From: Clostridia bacterium
Lineage (GTDB): Bacteria; Bacillota; Clostridia; Oscillospirales; Acutalibacteraceae
Direction of reading: 5' to 3'
Length of the DNA stretch: 64,000 bases
NCBI GenBank assembly: GCA_017432165.1
Contig: JAFRJS010000090.1
Span: 17,773-81,772 of the forward strand
In this document: positions 1-8,609 of the stretch, piece after piece
How positions within the stretch are numbered: the first letter of the stretch is position 1
Layout of the letters: the number at the start of each line of letters is the position of its first letter
Program-made: the position numbers and the translations under genes
Notes under the pieces: model-generated
What the model was told of the DNA's origin: nothing
Databases searched by the model: none
Seen by the model: the letters and a program-made list of their open reading frames with translations, nothing else

Positions 1-1
1 T

Positions 2-229
2 GAAAAAATTAACAAAAAAGTCTTTGTGGTTCATTTTGAAAAAGCTTTGGCGGAATTCGACGGTGCCTATGCCATTATTAATAGGGAATTTTCAAAGGAT
101 TTGTCAGAAAGTTTTAAATATATAAACAGGGAAGAAGATTTAGGTATAGAAGGGCTGAGAAAAGCAAAGCTTTCTTATAAACCGTCATTTTTAATTTCTA
201 GGTTTGATGCTAAATTAAAAGAGGAATAA
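2..229 (+). CDS. DUF2156 family protein, C-terminal end (5' end outside window)
   Basis: An open frame runs in from the left edge and ends at 229. The final ~75 residues carry the signature of the DUF2156 / phosphatidylglycerol lysyltransferase C-terminal fold: an [15 protein letters not shown] stretch followed by a Y-K-P motif. Family members are GNAT-fold proteins, some of which use aminoacyl-tRNA; the substrate here cannot be deduced. The next gene begins 2 bases after the stop, so the two are very probably co-transcribed. Only the 3' end is visible. Confidence 0.8.
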   Translation, partial: EKINKKVFVVHFEKALAEFDGAYAIINREFSKDLSESFKYINREEDLGIEGLRKAKLSYKPSFLISRFDAKLKEE

Positions 230-231
230 TT

Positions 232-1116
232 ATGGAATTTTTTTCTTTGGCAAAGCCGGAAGACTGCTCAGAAATTATGAATATCACTATGGAAGCGTTT
301 AATGAGCCTTTTTCAACCGTTAAATTTGTTTTTGAAAACCGCATAGATTTTAACTGCTGCTACGTTTGTAAAGTATGCGGCAAAATTATTTCGGTGTGTC
401 ATATGTTTCCAATAGATTTAAAGTTAAATAATAAAATTTTTAAATCTTTTTATGTTTACGGCGCTTGTACGTTGCCAAAATATCAAGGAAAAGGCTATAT
501 GACTCGCCTTTTAAAATTTGCGGAAGAAGATTTAAAAGAAAAAAACGGAGATTTTGTTTTTTTGGTTCCGGAAACAGAATCTCTGATTAAGTTTTACGAA
601 AAATTAGGATATAAAAACTTTTTTAAAACAAAAACTGCCGAGTTTTCAAATGGCGAATTTAAAAGTTTGTGCAAAGAAAAAGCCAAAAAAGAAATAAATT
701 TTTCATACTTTTCTCTAGAAAAATTACGAAAAAAACTATATAATAATATTAATAATGTAATGTACTCAGTAAGGGATATAAAATTTGCCGTGGATCTTTA
801 CGGTTTTTTTGGTGGAAAGACTGTAGCTACCGAAAACGGGTACGGAATTTGCGTACAAAATGGGGATTTTCTTACAATAAGAGATTTTGCATGTAAAGAA
901 GGAGATGCGGCGTATCTTCTTGAAAGGATTTACAAATCTTTCCCAAATGCAAAAAGGTACATTTTGCGTACAAGCCCCACAAATAAATTTTTTAAAAATT
1001 ACGGGAAAGCTAATTTTTACGGCATGATTAAACCGCTAAAAAAAGAAAACGTTACTGTGATAAATAGTATTTTAAATAGCGAAAAATTCCCTTATTTAGG
1101 CATATCGTACGATTAA
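232..1116 (+). CDS. GNAT family N-acetyltransferase (Eis-like architecture)
   Basis: A 294-residue protein. Residues ~80-105 hold the acetyl-CoA binding pattern of GNAT enzymes (QGKGYM preceded by a beta strand ending in GACT and followed by an LL-FAEE helix). The chain is about twice as long as a single GNAT domain, and the second half looks like a further GNAT-like or Eis-type domain. It starts two bases after the DUF2156 gene, a pairing that suggests joint function. The substrate is unknown. The ATG follows a weak purine stretch (aggaata), consistent with translational coupling. Confidence 0.8.
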   Translation: MEFFSLAKPEDCSEIMNITMEAFNEPFSTVKFVFENRIDFNCCYVCKVCGKIISVCHMFPIDLKLNNKIFKSFYVYGACTLPKYQGKGYMTRLLKFAEEDLKEKNGDFVFLVPETESLIKFYEKLGYKNFFKTKTAEFSNGEFKSLCKEKAKKEINFSYFSLEKLRKKLYNNINNVMYSVRDIKFAVDLYGFFGGKTVATENGYGICVQNGDFLTIRDFACKEGDAAYLLERIYKSFPNAKRYILRTSPTNKFFKNYGKANFYGMIKPLKKENVTVINSILNSEKFPYLGISYD

Positions 1117-1139
1117 AAACAGAAAAAGGATAATTTGCT

Positions 1140-1730
1140 ATGAGAAAAAATATGAAGGAATTTAAAATTCACCTTAGAAAAAAATATAGGTCTTTAAGAG
1201 AAAATATGGATCTAAAGATTAAAAAAATTTGGGACAGTAAAATCCTTAAAAAAATTACTATTTTAAATAAATATAAAACCTGCAAAATTCTTCTTACTTA
1301 CATTTCAAAAGACATAGAAGTGGATACGATTGAAATAATAAAAAGAGCATGGCAAGACGGCAAAAAGGTTGCTGTGCCGGCATGCGACAAAGAAACGCTT
1401 AAAATGAGTTTTTACGAAATAAATTCTTTGGAGGATTTAGAAAAAGGCACATTCGGACTTTTGGAACCAAAAAAAGGAATTTGCAAAAAAGTGGAAGAGC
1501 CGGAAGACGCAGTTTGTATTATACCGGGATTTTCCTTTGACCAAGAGGGCTTTAGATTGGGCTACGGCTACGGTTACTACGATAGGTTTTTACAAAACTT
1601 TAAAGGCACAAAAATAGGAATATGTTATAATAATTGCATATCTGCCAAATTGCCGCACGGGAGGTTTGACTGCTCGGTGGATATATTAATTACAAACGCT
1701 TTTATAAAAGAAATTCACAGTGATTTATGA
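1140..1730 (+). CDS. 5-formyltetrahydrofolate cyclo-ligase
   Basis: A 196-residue protein of normal family length. The C-terminal half has the diagnostic segment GFSFDQEGFRLGYGYGYYD (about residues 127-145), where the glycine/tyrosine-rich loop binds ATP and folate. The enzyme converts 5-formyl-THF to 5,10-methenyl-THF using ATP and returns stored folate to the one-carbon pool. Two ATGs lie close together (1140 and 1152); either could initiate. It lies 18 bases upstream of mltG, a pairing with cell-wall genes often seen in Firmicutes. Confidence 0.93.
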   Translation: MRKNMKEFKIHLRKKYRSLRENMDLKIKKIWDSKILKKITILNKYKTCKILLTYISKDIEVDTIEIIKRAWQDGKKVAVPACDKETLKMSFYEINSLEDLEKGTFGLLEPKKGICKKVEEPEDAVCIIPGFSFDQEGFRLGYGYGYYDRFLQNFKGTKIGICYNNCISAKLPHGRFDCSVDILITNAFIKEIHSDL

Positions 1731-1747
1731 AAGAGAGAGTTTAAAAT

Positions 1748-2884
1748 ATGAAAGGTTTTAAAAAAAATCGCACGAAAAACGGATGTATATTTAATATTGC
1801 ATGGATAGTGTTTCTGTGTTTGGTTTCGGCTTTGCTTTCAAGGTACATATTAATTGGAATTAACGATATGCTGGCGGTGGGTAAACCGGCGCATTCTGTG
1901 ATGGTGGAAGTAAAGGAGGGCGATTCCCTCGGCGCTATTGCCACAAGCCTTAAAAACCAAGGAGTAATATCCGAAAAGGAATTTTTTAGGCTTTACGCAA
2001 GGTTTACAAACCACAATAAAAAATTTTTACCCGGAGTTTATGAACTTCAAACGAATATGGATTATCAGTCCATAATAAATCATCTGCAAAATAAATCTAA
2101 CGTTAAAAACGTTGTAGAAATAACTTTTACCGAGGGTATGAATATTCTTGAATATGCTGAGCTTTTAGAAAAAGAACACGTATGCTCCAAAGATGAGTTT
2201 TTAAAATGCTGCAGTTCTGATGAATTTAACGAAAAAAATGCTTTCTTAAAAAATGTAACTAATTCATCTGAAAGATTATATCGGTTAGAGGGTTATTTAT
2301 TCCCCGACACATATAATTTCTATAAGGGCGAGCCTCCAGAAAAAATTATAAACACGCTTCTTGCAAATTACAATAAAAAAATATCTACAAAAACAGATTT
2401 GGAAAATTACCAAGAAAAAACAAGCATAACGGAAATTGCCGAGAAAAAAGGCCTTTCGATTGATAAGATTCTAATTATTGCTTCGCTTATACAGGCGGAG
2501 GCGGCGGACAGTGCCGATATGTACAAAGTTTCTTCGGTAATACACAACCGCTTGGAAACTTTAAATTCCGGTGGTAAAAATAAATTTGGCGAATCCGGTC
2601 TTAATTACTTGCAGCTTGACGCAACGGTTTATTATCCGTACAAGAGTAAGCAAGCCAAAAATAAAAAATCAGGCAATTTGTTTGCTCCTAAATATGACAC
2701 ATACAAAATTAAAGGTTTACCGCCTGGACCTATATGTAATCCCGGCAAAGAAGCAATTTTAGCGGCAATAAATCCTGAAAAAACAGAATTTTACTACTAT
2801 TGTCACAGCGAATCGGGTACTGCTTATTATGCTAAAACAAACAGCGAGCATATGCAAAATTTAAAAAAAGCAGGGCTTAAATAA
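1748..2884 (+). CDS. mltG: Endolytic transglycosylase MltG (YceG-like)
   Basis: A 378-residue protein with a short basic N-terminus, one membrane helix at about residues 14-37 and an extracellular YceG domain. Residues near 244-270 (IIASLIQAEA, then a V-IHNRL segment) carry the catalytic glutamate, and LDATVYYPY and GLPPGPICNPG are further family signatures. The enzyme cleaves nascent glycan strands at the outer membrane face and sets strand length. The RBS gagagagttt precedes the ATG. The gene ends just before a strong hairpin, so it closes the first operon. Confidence 0.95.
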   Translation: MKGFKKNRTKNGCIFNIAWIVFLCLVSALLSRYILIGINDMLAVGKPAHSVMVEVKEGDSLGAIATSLKNQGVISEKEFFRLYARFTNHNKKFLPGVYELQTNMDYQSIINHLQNKSNVKNVVEITFTEGMNILEYAELLEKEHVCSKDEFLKCCSSDEFNEKNAFLKNVTNSSERLYRLEGYLFPDTYNFYKGEPPEKIINTLLANYNKKISTKTDLENYQEKTSITEIAEKKGLSIDKILIIASLIQAEAADSADMYKVSSVIHNRLETLNSGGKNKFGESGLNYLQLDATVYYPYKSKQAKNKKSGNLFAPKYDTYKIKGLPPGPICNPGKEAILAAINPEKTEFYYYCHSESGTAYYAKTNSEHMQNLKKAGLK

Positions 2885-2921
2885 TATATTTTAAAATTAT
2901 GCTGTGTATTTAAAGAAAAAA

Positions 2922-2972
2922 TAAACCAATACTTATCTTATATGCATTTTATAAGGTAAGGTTGGTTTTTTT
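2922..2972 (+). terminator. Intrinsic terminator after mltG, abutting the next start codon
   Basis: Two long complementary arms (AAACCA plus CTTATCTTATA against TATAAGGTAAG plus TGGTTT) around a short loop are followed by seven T residues. The T-run touches the ATG of the penicillin-binding protein at 2973. The only ribosome binding site for that gene (AAGGTAAGG) lies inside the 3' arm of the hairpin. Confidence 0.75.
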
Positions 2973-4592
2973 ATGTATAAAAGGGCTTTGATTTTGTATT
3001 GTTTTATAATGCTTTTGTTTTGTCTGGCTATTTTTAGAATTGATTTTATTTCCAGCAAAGAAACTTTGTACGAAGCGGCATCATCTCAGCAGTCATATAA
3101 AGTAAAAATAGGCGATGTTCGGGGGACTATTTACGATTGCCGAAATGTGCCTTTAGTAAATAATAAAAAGCAGCTTATTGCCTCTGTGGTGCCGTGTTTG
3201 GAGTCTTTAAAAAAACTAACCCCGGTGGTCTGTGAATCTCAAAAAGAGGAACTTTTTAAAAAATGCTCCGGAAATCACCCTTTTACAATAAAAGTAAACG
3301 ACAAAGTAAAATCTCCTTATATTAAAATTTTTGAAGTGCCGGTTAGATATTTGCCCGTTACGCTTGCTTCTCATATAATTGGATATTTATCGGGAGAAAA
3401 AGAAGGCGTCTGCGGTTTGGAAAAATCTTTTAATGATTATCTTTCAGATAAAAAACAAGAAATACTTGTAAAATATAAAGTTGATGCCACAGGAAAAATT
3501 TTGCCGGGAAAGCGGAACATAACTCAAGATAAATCTTACTTTAATTCCAAAGGAATCGCACTTAATATAGACAGCAAAATTCAAGCAATAGTCGAGGAAG
3601 CAGCTAATAAATATATTGATAGAGGAGCTGTTATTGTTTCGGAAATCCCCGATTGCCAAATTAGGGCGTGTGCGAGTTTCCCTTGTTTTTCTTATAACGA
3701 TATTTCAGAATATTTAAATGATAAAAATTCCCCACTTTTAAACAGGAGTTTTTGCGATTTTAACGTTGGCTCGGTTTTTAAACTGGTTACTGCGGCGGCA
3801 GCGCTGGAAAGCGGAATAAGCGAAGATTTTATTTATAATTGTGAAGGGCATAACGAAGTTGACGATGTTTTATTTAAATGTTTTAATTCTAAAAAGCACG
3901 AAAGCATAAATATGGAGGAGGCTATGGCTTATTCGTGTAATGGATATTTTATAGAATTAATTAAAAAAATGCCTAAAAATTCGCTTTTGCAAATGGCAAA
4001 AAAATTCAGGTTTGGAAAGCCGGTTAAACTTGCCCCAAAAATGGAAACATCTTCAGGCACACTGCCCAGTGAAAAAAGTTTAGAAGATATGAAAACGCTT
4101 GCTAATTTTTCTTTTGGTCAAGGAAAGCTTTTGGCCAATCCGTTTCAAATTTTGGGGGTAGTAAATACTGTGGCTTCGGGCGGAGTGTACACAAACCCCA
4201 AGCTTATAAAGTGCCTTTTTAACGAGGCCATGAATCCGACCGCTTTTAACGAAATAAAGGAAGAAAAAGAAGCCGTGATTTCTAAATCCACAGCGGAAAA
4301 ATTAAAATCGCAAATGAAAGCTTCTATGGATTATGGTACAAGCGAAAAAGGTAAGCCGGAATTTATTTCTGCGGCGGCAAAAACTTCCACCGCTCAAACG
4401 GGAATAGTGGAAAACGGCAAAAAAATTGAGCAGTCTTGGTTTGCCGGTTTTTTCCCTTATGAAAAGCCAAAATACGCTGTGGTGGTGCTTTCTGAAGCAG
4501 GGAGCGGTGGCGGAGAAAGTTGCGGGCCGGTTTTTAAAGAAATTGCCGACCGTATGGCCACGGAATTGCCGGAATTATTTATGGAAAATTAG
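2973..4592 (+). CDS. Class B penicillin-binding protein (peptidoglycan D,D-transpeptidase)
   Basis: A 539-residue protein with an N-terminal signal anchor (about residues 5-22) and a PBP dimerisation region beginning RGTIYDCRNVPLV. The transpeptidase domain has all three motifs: SVFK (nucleophile serine, about residue 268), SCN (about 325) and KTSTAQTG in place of the usual KTGTAQ. It crosslinks peptidoglycan outside the membrane, as FtsI/SpoVD-type proteins do. No PASTA domain is present, and which division or sporulation role it plays is not clear. Its RBS is embedded in the preceding terminator hairpin. Confidence 0.92.
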   Translation: MYKRALILYCFIMLLFCLAIFRIDFISSKETLYEAASSQQSYKVKIGDVRGTIYDCRNVPLVNNKKQLIASVVPCLESLKKLTPVVCESQKEELFKKCSGNHPFTIKVNDKVKSPYIKIFEVPVRYLPVTLASHIIGYLSGEKEGVCGLEKSFNDYLSDKKQEILVKYKVDATGKILPGKRNITQDKSYFNSKGIALNIDSKIQAIVEEAANKYIDRGAVIVSEIPDCQIRACASFPCFSYNDISEYLNDKNSPLLNRSFCDFNVGSVFKLVTAAAALESGISEDFIYNCEGHNEVDDVLFKCFNSKKHESINMEEAMAYSCNGYFIELIKKMPKNSLLQMAKKFRFGKPVKLAPKMETSSGTLPSEKSLEDMKTLANFSFGQGKLLANPFQILGVVNTVASGGVYTNPKLIKCLFNEAMNPTAFNEIKEEKEAVISKSTAEKLKSQMKASMDYGTSEKGKPEFISAAAKTSTAQTGIVENGKKIEQSWFAGFFPYEKPKYAVVVLSEAGSGGGESCGPVFKEIADRMATELPELFMEN

Positions 4593-4861
4593 CTGTTAAT
4601 CATATTTTTTATTATTTGGATTTTTTCTTTTAAATTTTCTTTTATTTCGGGGGCTGTGATTTTTTCTTGGCAAAAATTGTTTTGGTAAAAAGATTTAATT
4701 TCTTCAAATTTTTGCGGTTTGTTTAGTTTTATAAATACTGCCGATAAAAATATTGCAGAGCATACTGTAAATCTGATAAAAGTTATGCCGATTGGTTTTT
4801 TTTCTTGCTTTTTGTTTTTAATGCTTTGGGGATTTTCTTTAGTTTTAATGTTATCTTCCAT
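4589..4861 (-). CDS. Small membrane protein of unknown function
   Basis: The frame is open to 4927, but the best start is the ATG at 4861, with an AGGTG sequence upstream; this gives 90 residues. The N-terminus is charged and rich in K, E and N, one membrane helix follows (about residues 26-46), and then comes a lysine/glutamate-rich helical tail. It converges on the PBP gene with a 4-base overlap of ends. No family is recognised. It could be a cell-wall or division accessory protein, but only the neighbours suggest this. Confidence 0.5.
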   Translation of the reverse strand: MEDNIKTKENPQSIKNKKQEKKPIGITFIRFTVCSAIFLSAVFIKLNKPQKFEEIKSFYQNNFCQEKITAPEIKENLKEKIQIIKNMINS

Positions 4862-4955
4862 AGTTTTTTTATACACCTCGTATTTACTATTATGAAAAAA
4901 AATTATATAATATAATATGCCTAACAAAAAAATTTATGTTTAGAGGTAATTAATT

Positions 4956-5057
4956 ATGAGAAGAAAAGGAAGAAGTTTTTTTATAAAAATAATGGCTATA
5001 GTATGTTCAATTCTAACTCTTGGCGGACTTATTGTGTCTTTACTTTATTATATTTAG
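4956..5057 (+). CDS. Micro-protein, 33 residues, single membrane helix
   Basis: A very short frame reads MRRKGRSFF, then a hydrophobic segment of about 20 residues, then ends YYI. A good RBS (agaggt) stands 8 bases upstream of the ATG. The stop lies 9 bases before tmcAL, so the two are probably co-transcribed. The basic start and single helix predict an N-in membrane peptide. No family is recognised. Confidence 0.55.
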   Translation: MRRKGRSFFIKIMAIVCSILTLGGLIVSLLYYI

Positions 5058-5066
5058 TGGGTAATT

Positions 5067-6227
5067 ATGAAAATATGTGCTGTAATTTGTGAATTTAACC
5101 CTTTTCATAACGGCCATAAATATTTGATAGATAAATTAAAAGCCTTGGGATACGATCATATAGTAGCAATTATGAGCGGCAACTACGTTCAGCGTGGCGA
5201 ACCCGCAATAATATCCAAAAAAGCTCGCACGGAGGTGGCTTTGGCTCTCGGCGTGGACTTAGTTATTGAAATACCAACCATTTGGGCGGTGTCTAACGCT
5301 CAGACATACGCATCGGCAGCGGTTAATATTGCAAATTCTTTGGGCTGCGTAGATGCTTTGGCTTTTGGCAGCGAATGCGGAAGCGTAGAAAAACTAAATA
5401 AAATCCTGGAAGCAATTAAAAACCCAAAATTTTCAGAAATTTTAAAGGAGCAGCTGGGTTTGGGCGTGACGTTTGCAAAAGCTCGTGAAGCAGCAGCCGG
5501 TTTTGTTTGTGGGGATTTGAACGTCTCTGAAATTCTTTTGGGAAGTAATAATAATTTAGCGGTGGAATACTTAAGCGCTTTGGAAAAAACCGGTTCGAAG
5601 ATTAAGCCGATAACCATAAAAAGAGAAAGAGGAAAATTCCCCTCTTCCACGGAAATACGAGCTCTTATAAAAAATAAAGATTTAAACATAAAAAACTGTG
5701 TTCCAAAAGTATCTTTTGATGTAATATCAAATCAGATGGATTACACGGCTAGTTTGTATAGTGGCGAAAGAGCGGTAATTTCTCATCTTAGAGCAATAAG
5801 CAAAGAAAGCATTTTAAAATTACCGGACATAAGTGAAGGCATTGAAAATCGTATAATAAAAGCCGTAAATTCTTCCCGCGGGCTTGAGGAAATGCTTTTT
5901 AAAATTAAAACAAAGCGCTACACAATGGCAAGAATAAAAAGGATAATTTTATCCTCTTACCTTGGAATAACAAAAGAAATTCAAAAAAATTCTCCGCAGT
6001 ACATAAGAGTGCTGGGGTTTGGTGAAAAAGGGCAAGAAATTTTAAAAAAAGCAAAAAATTCAGCAAGTTTGCCGATTGTATATGAATATTCTCAGATAAA
6101 AAAATTAGACGTTAAAGCGCAAAAGATTTTCCAAAAAGAGTGCGCATGTACAGACCTGTATAGCTTTTTTTTAAATAAAGTTTTGCCATGCGGGGAAGAA
6201 CAGAAATTTAAAATAATAAGAAGGTAA
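5067..6227 (+). CDS. tmcAL: tRNA(Met) cytidine acetate ligase TmcAL
   Basis: A 386-residue protein that begins with the nucleotidyltransferase signature ICEFNPFHNGH (HIGH-like) at residues 7-17, followed by MSGNYVQRGEP at about 36-46, both hallmarks of the YlbM/TmcAL family. The enzyme activates acetate with ATP and acetylates C34 of elongator tRNA-Met. The length matches the family (about 390-410). It follows the 33-residue micro-protein and sits 5 bases before folC. Confidence 0.93.
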   Translation: MKICAVICEFNPFHNGHKYLIDKLKALGYDHIVAIMSGNYVQRGEPAIISKKARTEVALALGVDLVIEIPTIWAVSNAQTYASAAVNIANSLGCVDALAFGSECGSVEKLNKILEAIKNPKFSEILKEQLGLGVTFAKAREAAAGFVCGDLNVSEILLGSNNNLAVEYLSALEKTGSKIKPITIKRERGKFPSSTEIRALIKNKDLNIKNCVPKVSFDVISNQMDYTASLYSGERAVISHLRAISKESILKLPDISEGIENRIIKAVNSSRGLEEMLFKIKTKRYTMARIKRIILSSYLGITKEIQKNSPQYIRVLGFGEKGQEILKKAKNSASLPIVYEYSQIKKLDVKAQKIFQKECACTDLYSFFLNKVLPCGEEQKFKIIRR

Positions 6228-6232
6228 AAAAT

Positions 6233-7516
6233 GTGAATTATAAGGAAGCTTTAAATTTTATAAATTCAAAAACTAATTTTGAAACAAAACCAGGATTAAA
6301 ACGTATTACAAAACTTATGGAACTTGTTGGTGACCCCCACAAGAATATAAATTACATACATATAGCCGGAACAAATGGCAAAGGCTCGGTTAGTTTTATG
6401 CTGGCATCAGTTTTAAAAGAATCAGGATATAAAACGGGGTTGTATATTTCGCCTGCAATAGATGATATTAGGGAAAAAATTCAGATAAACGGAAATTTTA
6501 TACCAGAAGAAGATTTTGCCGAGATATTAAGTGCTTTGGAACCGGCAGTTAATAGTGAAGTTTTTAAAGATGACCCCATAAGTGAGTTTGAACTAATAAC
6601 AGCCATAGCATTTTGCTATTTTAAAAAAGAAAACTGTGATATTGTAATATTAGAAACGGGCATGGGTGGAAAATGGGACGCCACAAATATAATACAAAAC
6701 CCGATTTGTTCTGTAATAACTTCTATTTCAAAAGACCATACACAAATTTTGGGCGACAGCATAGAAAAAATTGCAAACGAAAAATTAGGCATAATAAAAC
6801 CGTTTTGCCCTGTGGTTATAAGTGCTAATCAAGAAAAAAAGGTTTATGATATAGCAAAAAAAATTGCAGAAGAATTAAATAGCAGTGTTTTTGTGGCGGA
6901 AACGAGTTTGCTTAAAAATGTAAGCATTTCGCTGGATAAAGGAATTTGTTTTGAATATAAAGATTTGAATGTAAATATAAATATTTGTGGAAAATATCAA
7001 ATCGAAAATATATCCACAGTGTGCAAGGTTTTGTCAATTGTAAAAGAAGGGCTTCATATTGACAAAAAAAGCGTAATAAACGGCTTTAAAAACGTGTATT
7101 TACCGTGTAGGACGGAAATTATGCATAGTGAATCACCAAGGATTATTTTGGATGCTTCACATAATGTTTCAGGAATTGAAAAATTAAAGGAGTTTATCAC
7201 GGATAACTTTAAAAAAGAAGATTTAATCGGCATAACGGGTATGTTTAAAGATAAAGATACAGAAAACATGCTAAAAGAAATTGCGCCTTCTTTTGAAAAA
7301 ATTTTTACAGTAGAACCAAATTCGCCAAGAAAACTGCCGCTTGAAGATATTACAAACCAGGTTTTAAAATATAATTCAAATGTAATTTCCGAAGAATCGG
7401 TGGAAAAAGCAATAAAAAGCGCTGTGAAAATAGCCGGAAAATCAACTACAATAATAGTTTTTGGGACGTTTTCAATTATGAAAGAAGCAAAAGAGACAAT
7501 TGAAAAATTATTTTAG
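6233..7516 (+). CDS. folC: Bifunctional folylpolyglutamate / dihydrofolate synthase
   Basis: A 427-residue Mur-ligase-type enzyme. The P-loop HIAGTNGKGSVSF lies at about residues 42-54 and the central domain has ETGMGGKWDATN. The C-terminal domain carries LDASHNVSG. It adds glutamates to reduced folates. The start is GTG at 6233; the overlapping ATG is out of frame and meets a stop at once. Together with the 5-formyl-THF cyclo-ligase upstream it makes a small folate presence in this region. Confidence 0.93.
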   Translation: MNYKEALNFINSKTNFETKPGLKRITKLMELVGDPHKNINYIHIAGTNGKGSVSFMLASVLKESGYKTGLYISPAIDDIREKIQINGNFIPEEDFAEILSALEPAVNSEVFKDDPISEFELITAIAFCYFKKENCDIVILETGMGGKWDATNIIQNPICSVITSISKDHTQILGDSIEKIANEKLGIIKPFCPVVISANQEKKVYDIAKKIAEELNSSVFVAETSLLKNVSISLDKGICFEYKDLNVNINICGKYQIENISTVCKVLSIVKEGLHIDKKSVINGFKNVYLPCRTEIMHSESPRIILDASHNVSGIEKLKEFITDNFKKEDLIGITGMFKDKDTENMLKEIAPSFEKIFTVEPNSPRKLPLEDITNQVLKYNSNVISEESVEKAIKSAVKIAGKSTTIIVFGTFSIMKEAKETIEKLF

Positions 7517-7519
7517 TGG

Positions 7520-7548
7520 TTGACTTAAGATATTTAATAATATAAAAT
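7520..7548 (+). promoter_or_regulatory. Sigma-A-type promoter of tRNA-Ala
   Basis: TTGACT, a 17-base spacer and TAAAAT lie just after the folC stop and 22 bases before the tRNA. Confidence 0.6.
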
Positions 7549-7570
7549 AAATATATAAATTAAATATCTT

Positions 7571-7646
<76 letters not shown>

Positions 7647-7650
7647 AAAG

Positions 7651-7685
7651 GCCGTATAGGACTTATCTTATATGGTCATTTTTAT
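7651..7685 (+). terminator. Terminator of tRNA-Ala
   Basis: A 9-bp stem (GGCCGTATA with TATATGGTC, two wobble pairs) is followed by ATTTTTATT. Confidence 0.6.
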
Positions 7686-7710
7686 TGAATCAATAATTTT
7701 TGCCACAAAG

Positions 7711-7731
7711 AACCTCGACTTTTGGTCGAGG
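7711..7731 (-). terminator. Hairpin after the orphan gene; contains a copy of a tRNA 3' end
   Basis: The 8-bp arms ACCTCGAC and GTCGAGGT surround a 5-base loop, just downstream of the reverse gene that ends at 7742. The T-run is poor (TTCTTTG). Twelve bases, TCACCTCGACCA read on the reverse strand, equal the 3' end of the tRNA-Pro at 35621. Confidence 0.4.
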
Positions 7732-7741
7732 TGAGAGTCTA

Positions 7742-8296
7742 TTATCTAAAGTATCTTTTTCTAATTAAATCGTCAAAGTTCCCCCGCGTGCCGTCATATA
7801 CTCTATGAATATAACTGGTTAGGCTGTAGAGTGCGCGATAAAACTGTTCTACGTTCAGCGGGAGGGATATATGTCGACGACTTAATTCATTAAATAAGTC
7901 CCCGATAAAAATTGGTGAGCACTGACTAAGAATTTGGTTTAGCTGCGCCTGCGTCCCTAGCTGTCGTATTTTTATTTTTAAATTTTGTATTAGATCAGGA
8001 GTTAGAATATCCGCCATAGTTCTCATTTCGTGTACATTCGCACTTAATCGTGGGAATCTTCTATCTGTGCACACTGTTTCCAGATCGCCTGCTATATCGT
8101 TATCATCTAAAATATCATTTATGATACGTACAAGTATGCGCAAATCATCGGGTACAGCATGGATACTACCTGGGCCGTGCCCAAGTTGACTTTGATAAAT
8201 ATTTTCCGGGCAGAAATCATGGCTACTGAGAACTTGTTGGTCGTACCTCAAAAAAATACGTACCGCTTCTCTAAATGGCATTATTGGTATTATCAT
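7742..8296 (-). CDS. Orphan hypothetical protein with atypical base composition
   Basis: I choose the ATG at 8296 because GAAAGGAAG precedes it; the frame extends to 8338 without a better site. The 184-residue product starts MIIPIMPFREAVRIFLRYD and is rich in Arg, Leu, Ile and Asp. It has no signal peptide or membrane helix, and predicted helices run throughout. The gene is visibly richer in G+C and uses CG-containing codons (CGT, GCG, CGC) far more than its neighbours, which suggests transfer from elsewhere. It is flanked by a tRNA-Ala and a short AT-repeat tract (8351-8365). No family is recognised. Confidence 0.6.
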   Translation of the reverse strand: MIIPIMPFREAVRIFLRYDQQVLSSHDFCPENIYQSQLGHGPGSIHAVPDDLRILVRIINDILDDNDIAGDLETVCTDRRFPRLSANVHEMRTMADILTPDLIQNLKIKIRQLGTQAQLNQILSQCSPIFIGDLFNELSRRHISLPLNVEQFYRALYSLTSYIHRVYDGTRGNFDDLIRKRYFR

Positions 8297-8482
8297 AAAA
8301 ATCAACTTCCTTTCTAAAATAATAAAATTCAAAACCATGGTTTGTGTTAATTATATATATATATAGTGTCAAGTGATTTTTTTAAATTTTATACAAATTT
8401 AATGCAAATTTAAAGTCTTGCCGTTTTCAGACAAGACCTGCTTCTTATTTTTGTATTATTAAATTCTGTTTTCAATTAAGAC

Positions 8483-8511
8483 TTGACTTTTTGAAATAAA
8501 ATGGTTAATAT
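8483..8511 (+). promoter_or_regulatory. Sigma-A-type promoter with no gene downstream
   Basis: TTGACT at 8483, a 17-base spacer and TAATAT at 8506 form a forward promoter. About 60 bases further lies a forward terminator, and the next gene is on the opposite strand. Confidence 0.45.
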
Positions 8512-8517
8512 AATGCC

Positions 8518-8607
8518 ATTGCTAAGAAATTCAATGTTCGTATTTGGGTCTATATGTTTCACCAAATTAAAGCCGCATAAGTTTTAAGCTTGTGCGGCTT
8601 TTTAATA
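8518..8607 (+). ncRNA. Candidate small RNA of about 90 nt
   Basis: A promoter at 8483-8511 and a strong terminator at 8569-8605 bracket a stretch that lacks a credible coding frame. A 24-28 codon frame exists (ATG at 8501 or 8513) but has no ribosome binding site. The call is inferred from signals only. Between 8297 and 8483 I see only AT-rich spacer with one short inverted repeat (GTCTTG...CAAGAC, 8413-8436). Confidence 0.35.
8569..8605. terminator. Bidirectional terminator
   Basis: AAAGCCGC... and ...GCGGCTTT arms with an inner AAG/CTT extension are followed by TTTTTAAT on the forward strand. It also closes the reverse M23 peptidase gene. Confidence 0.75.
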
Positions 8608-8609
8608 TT

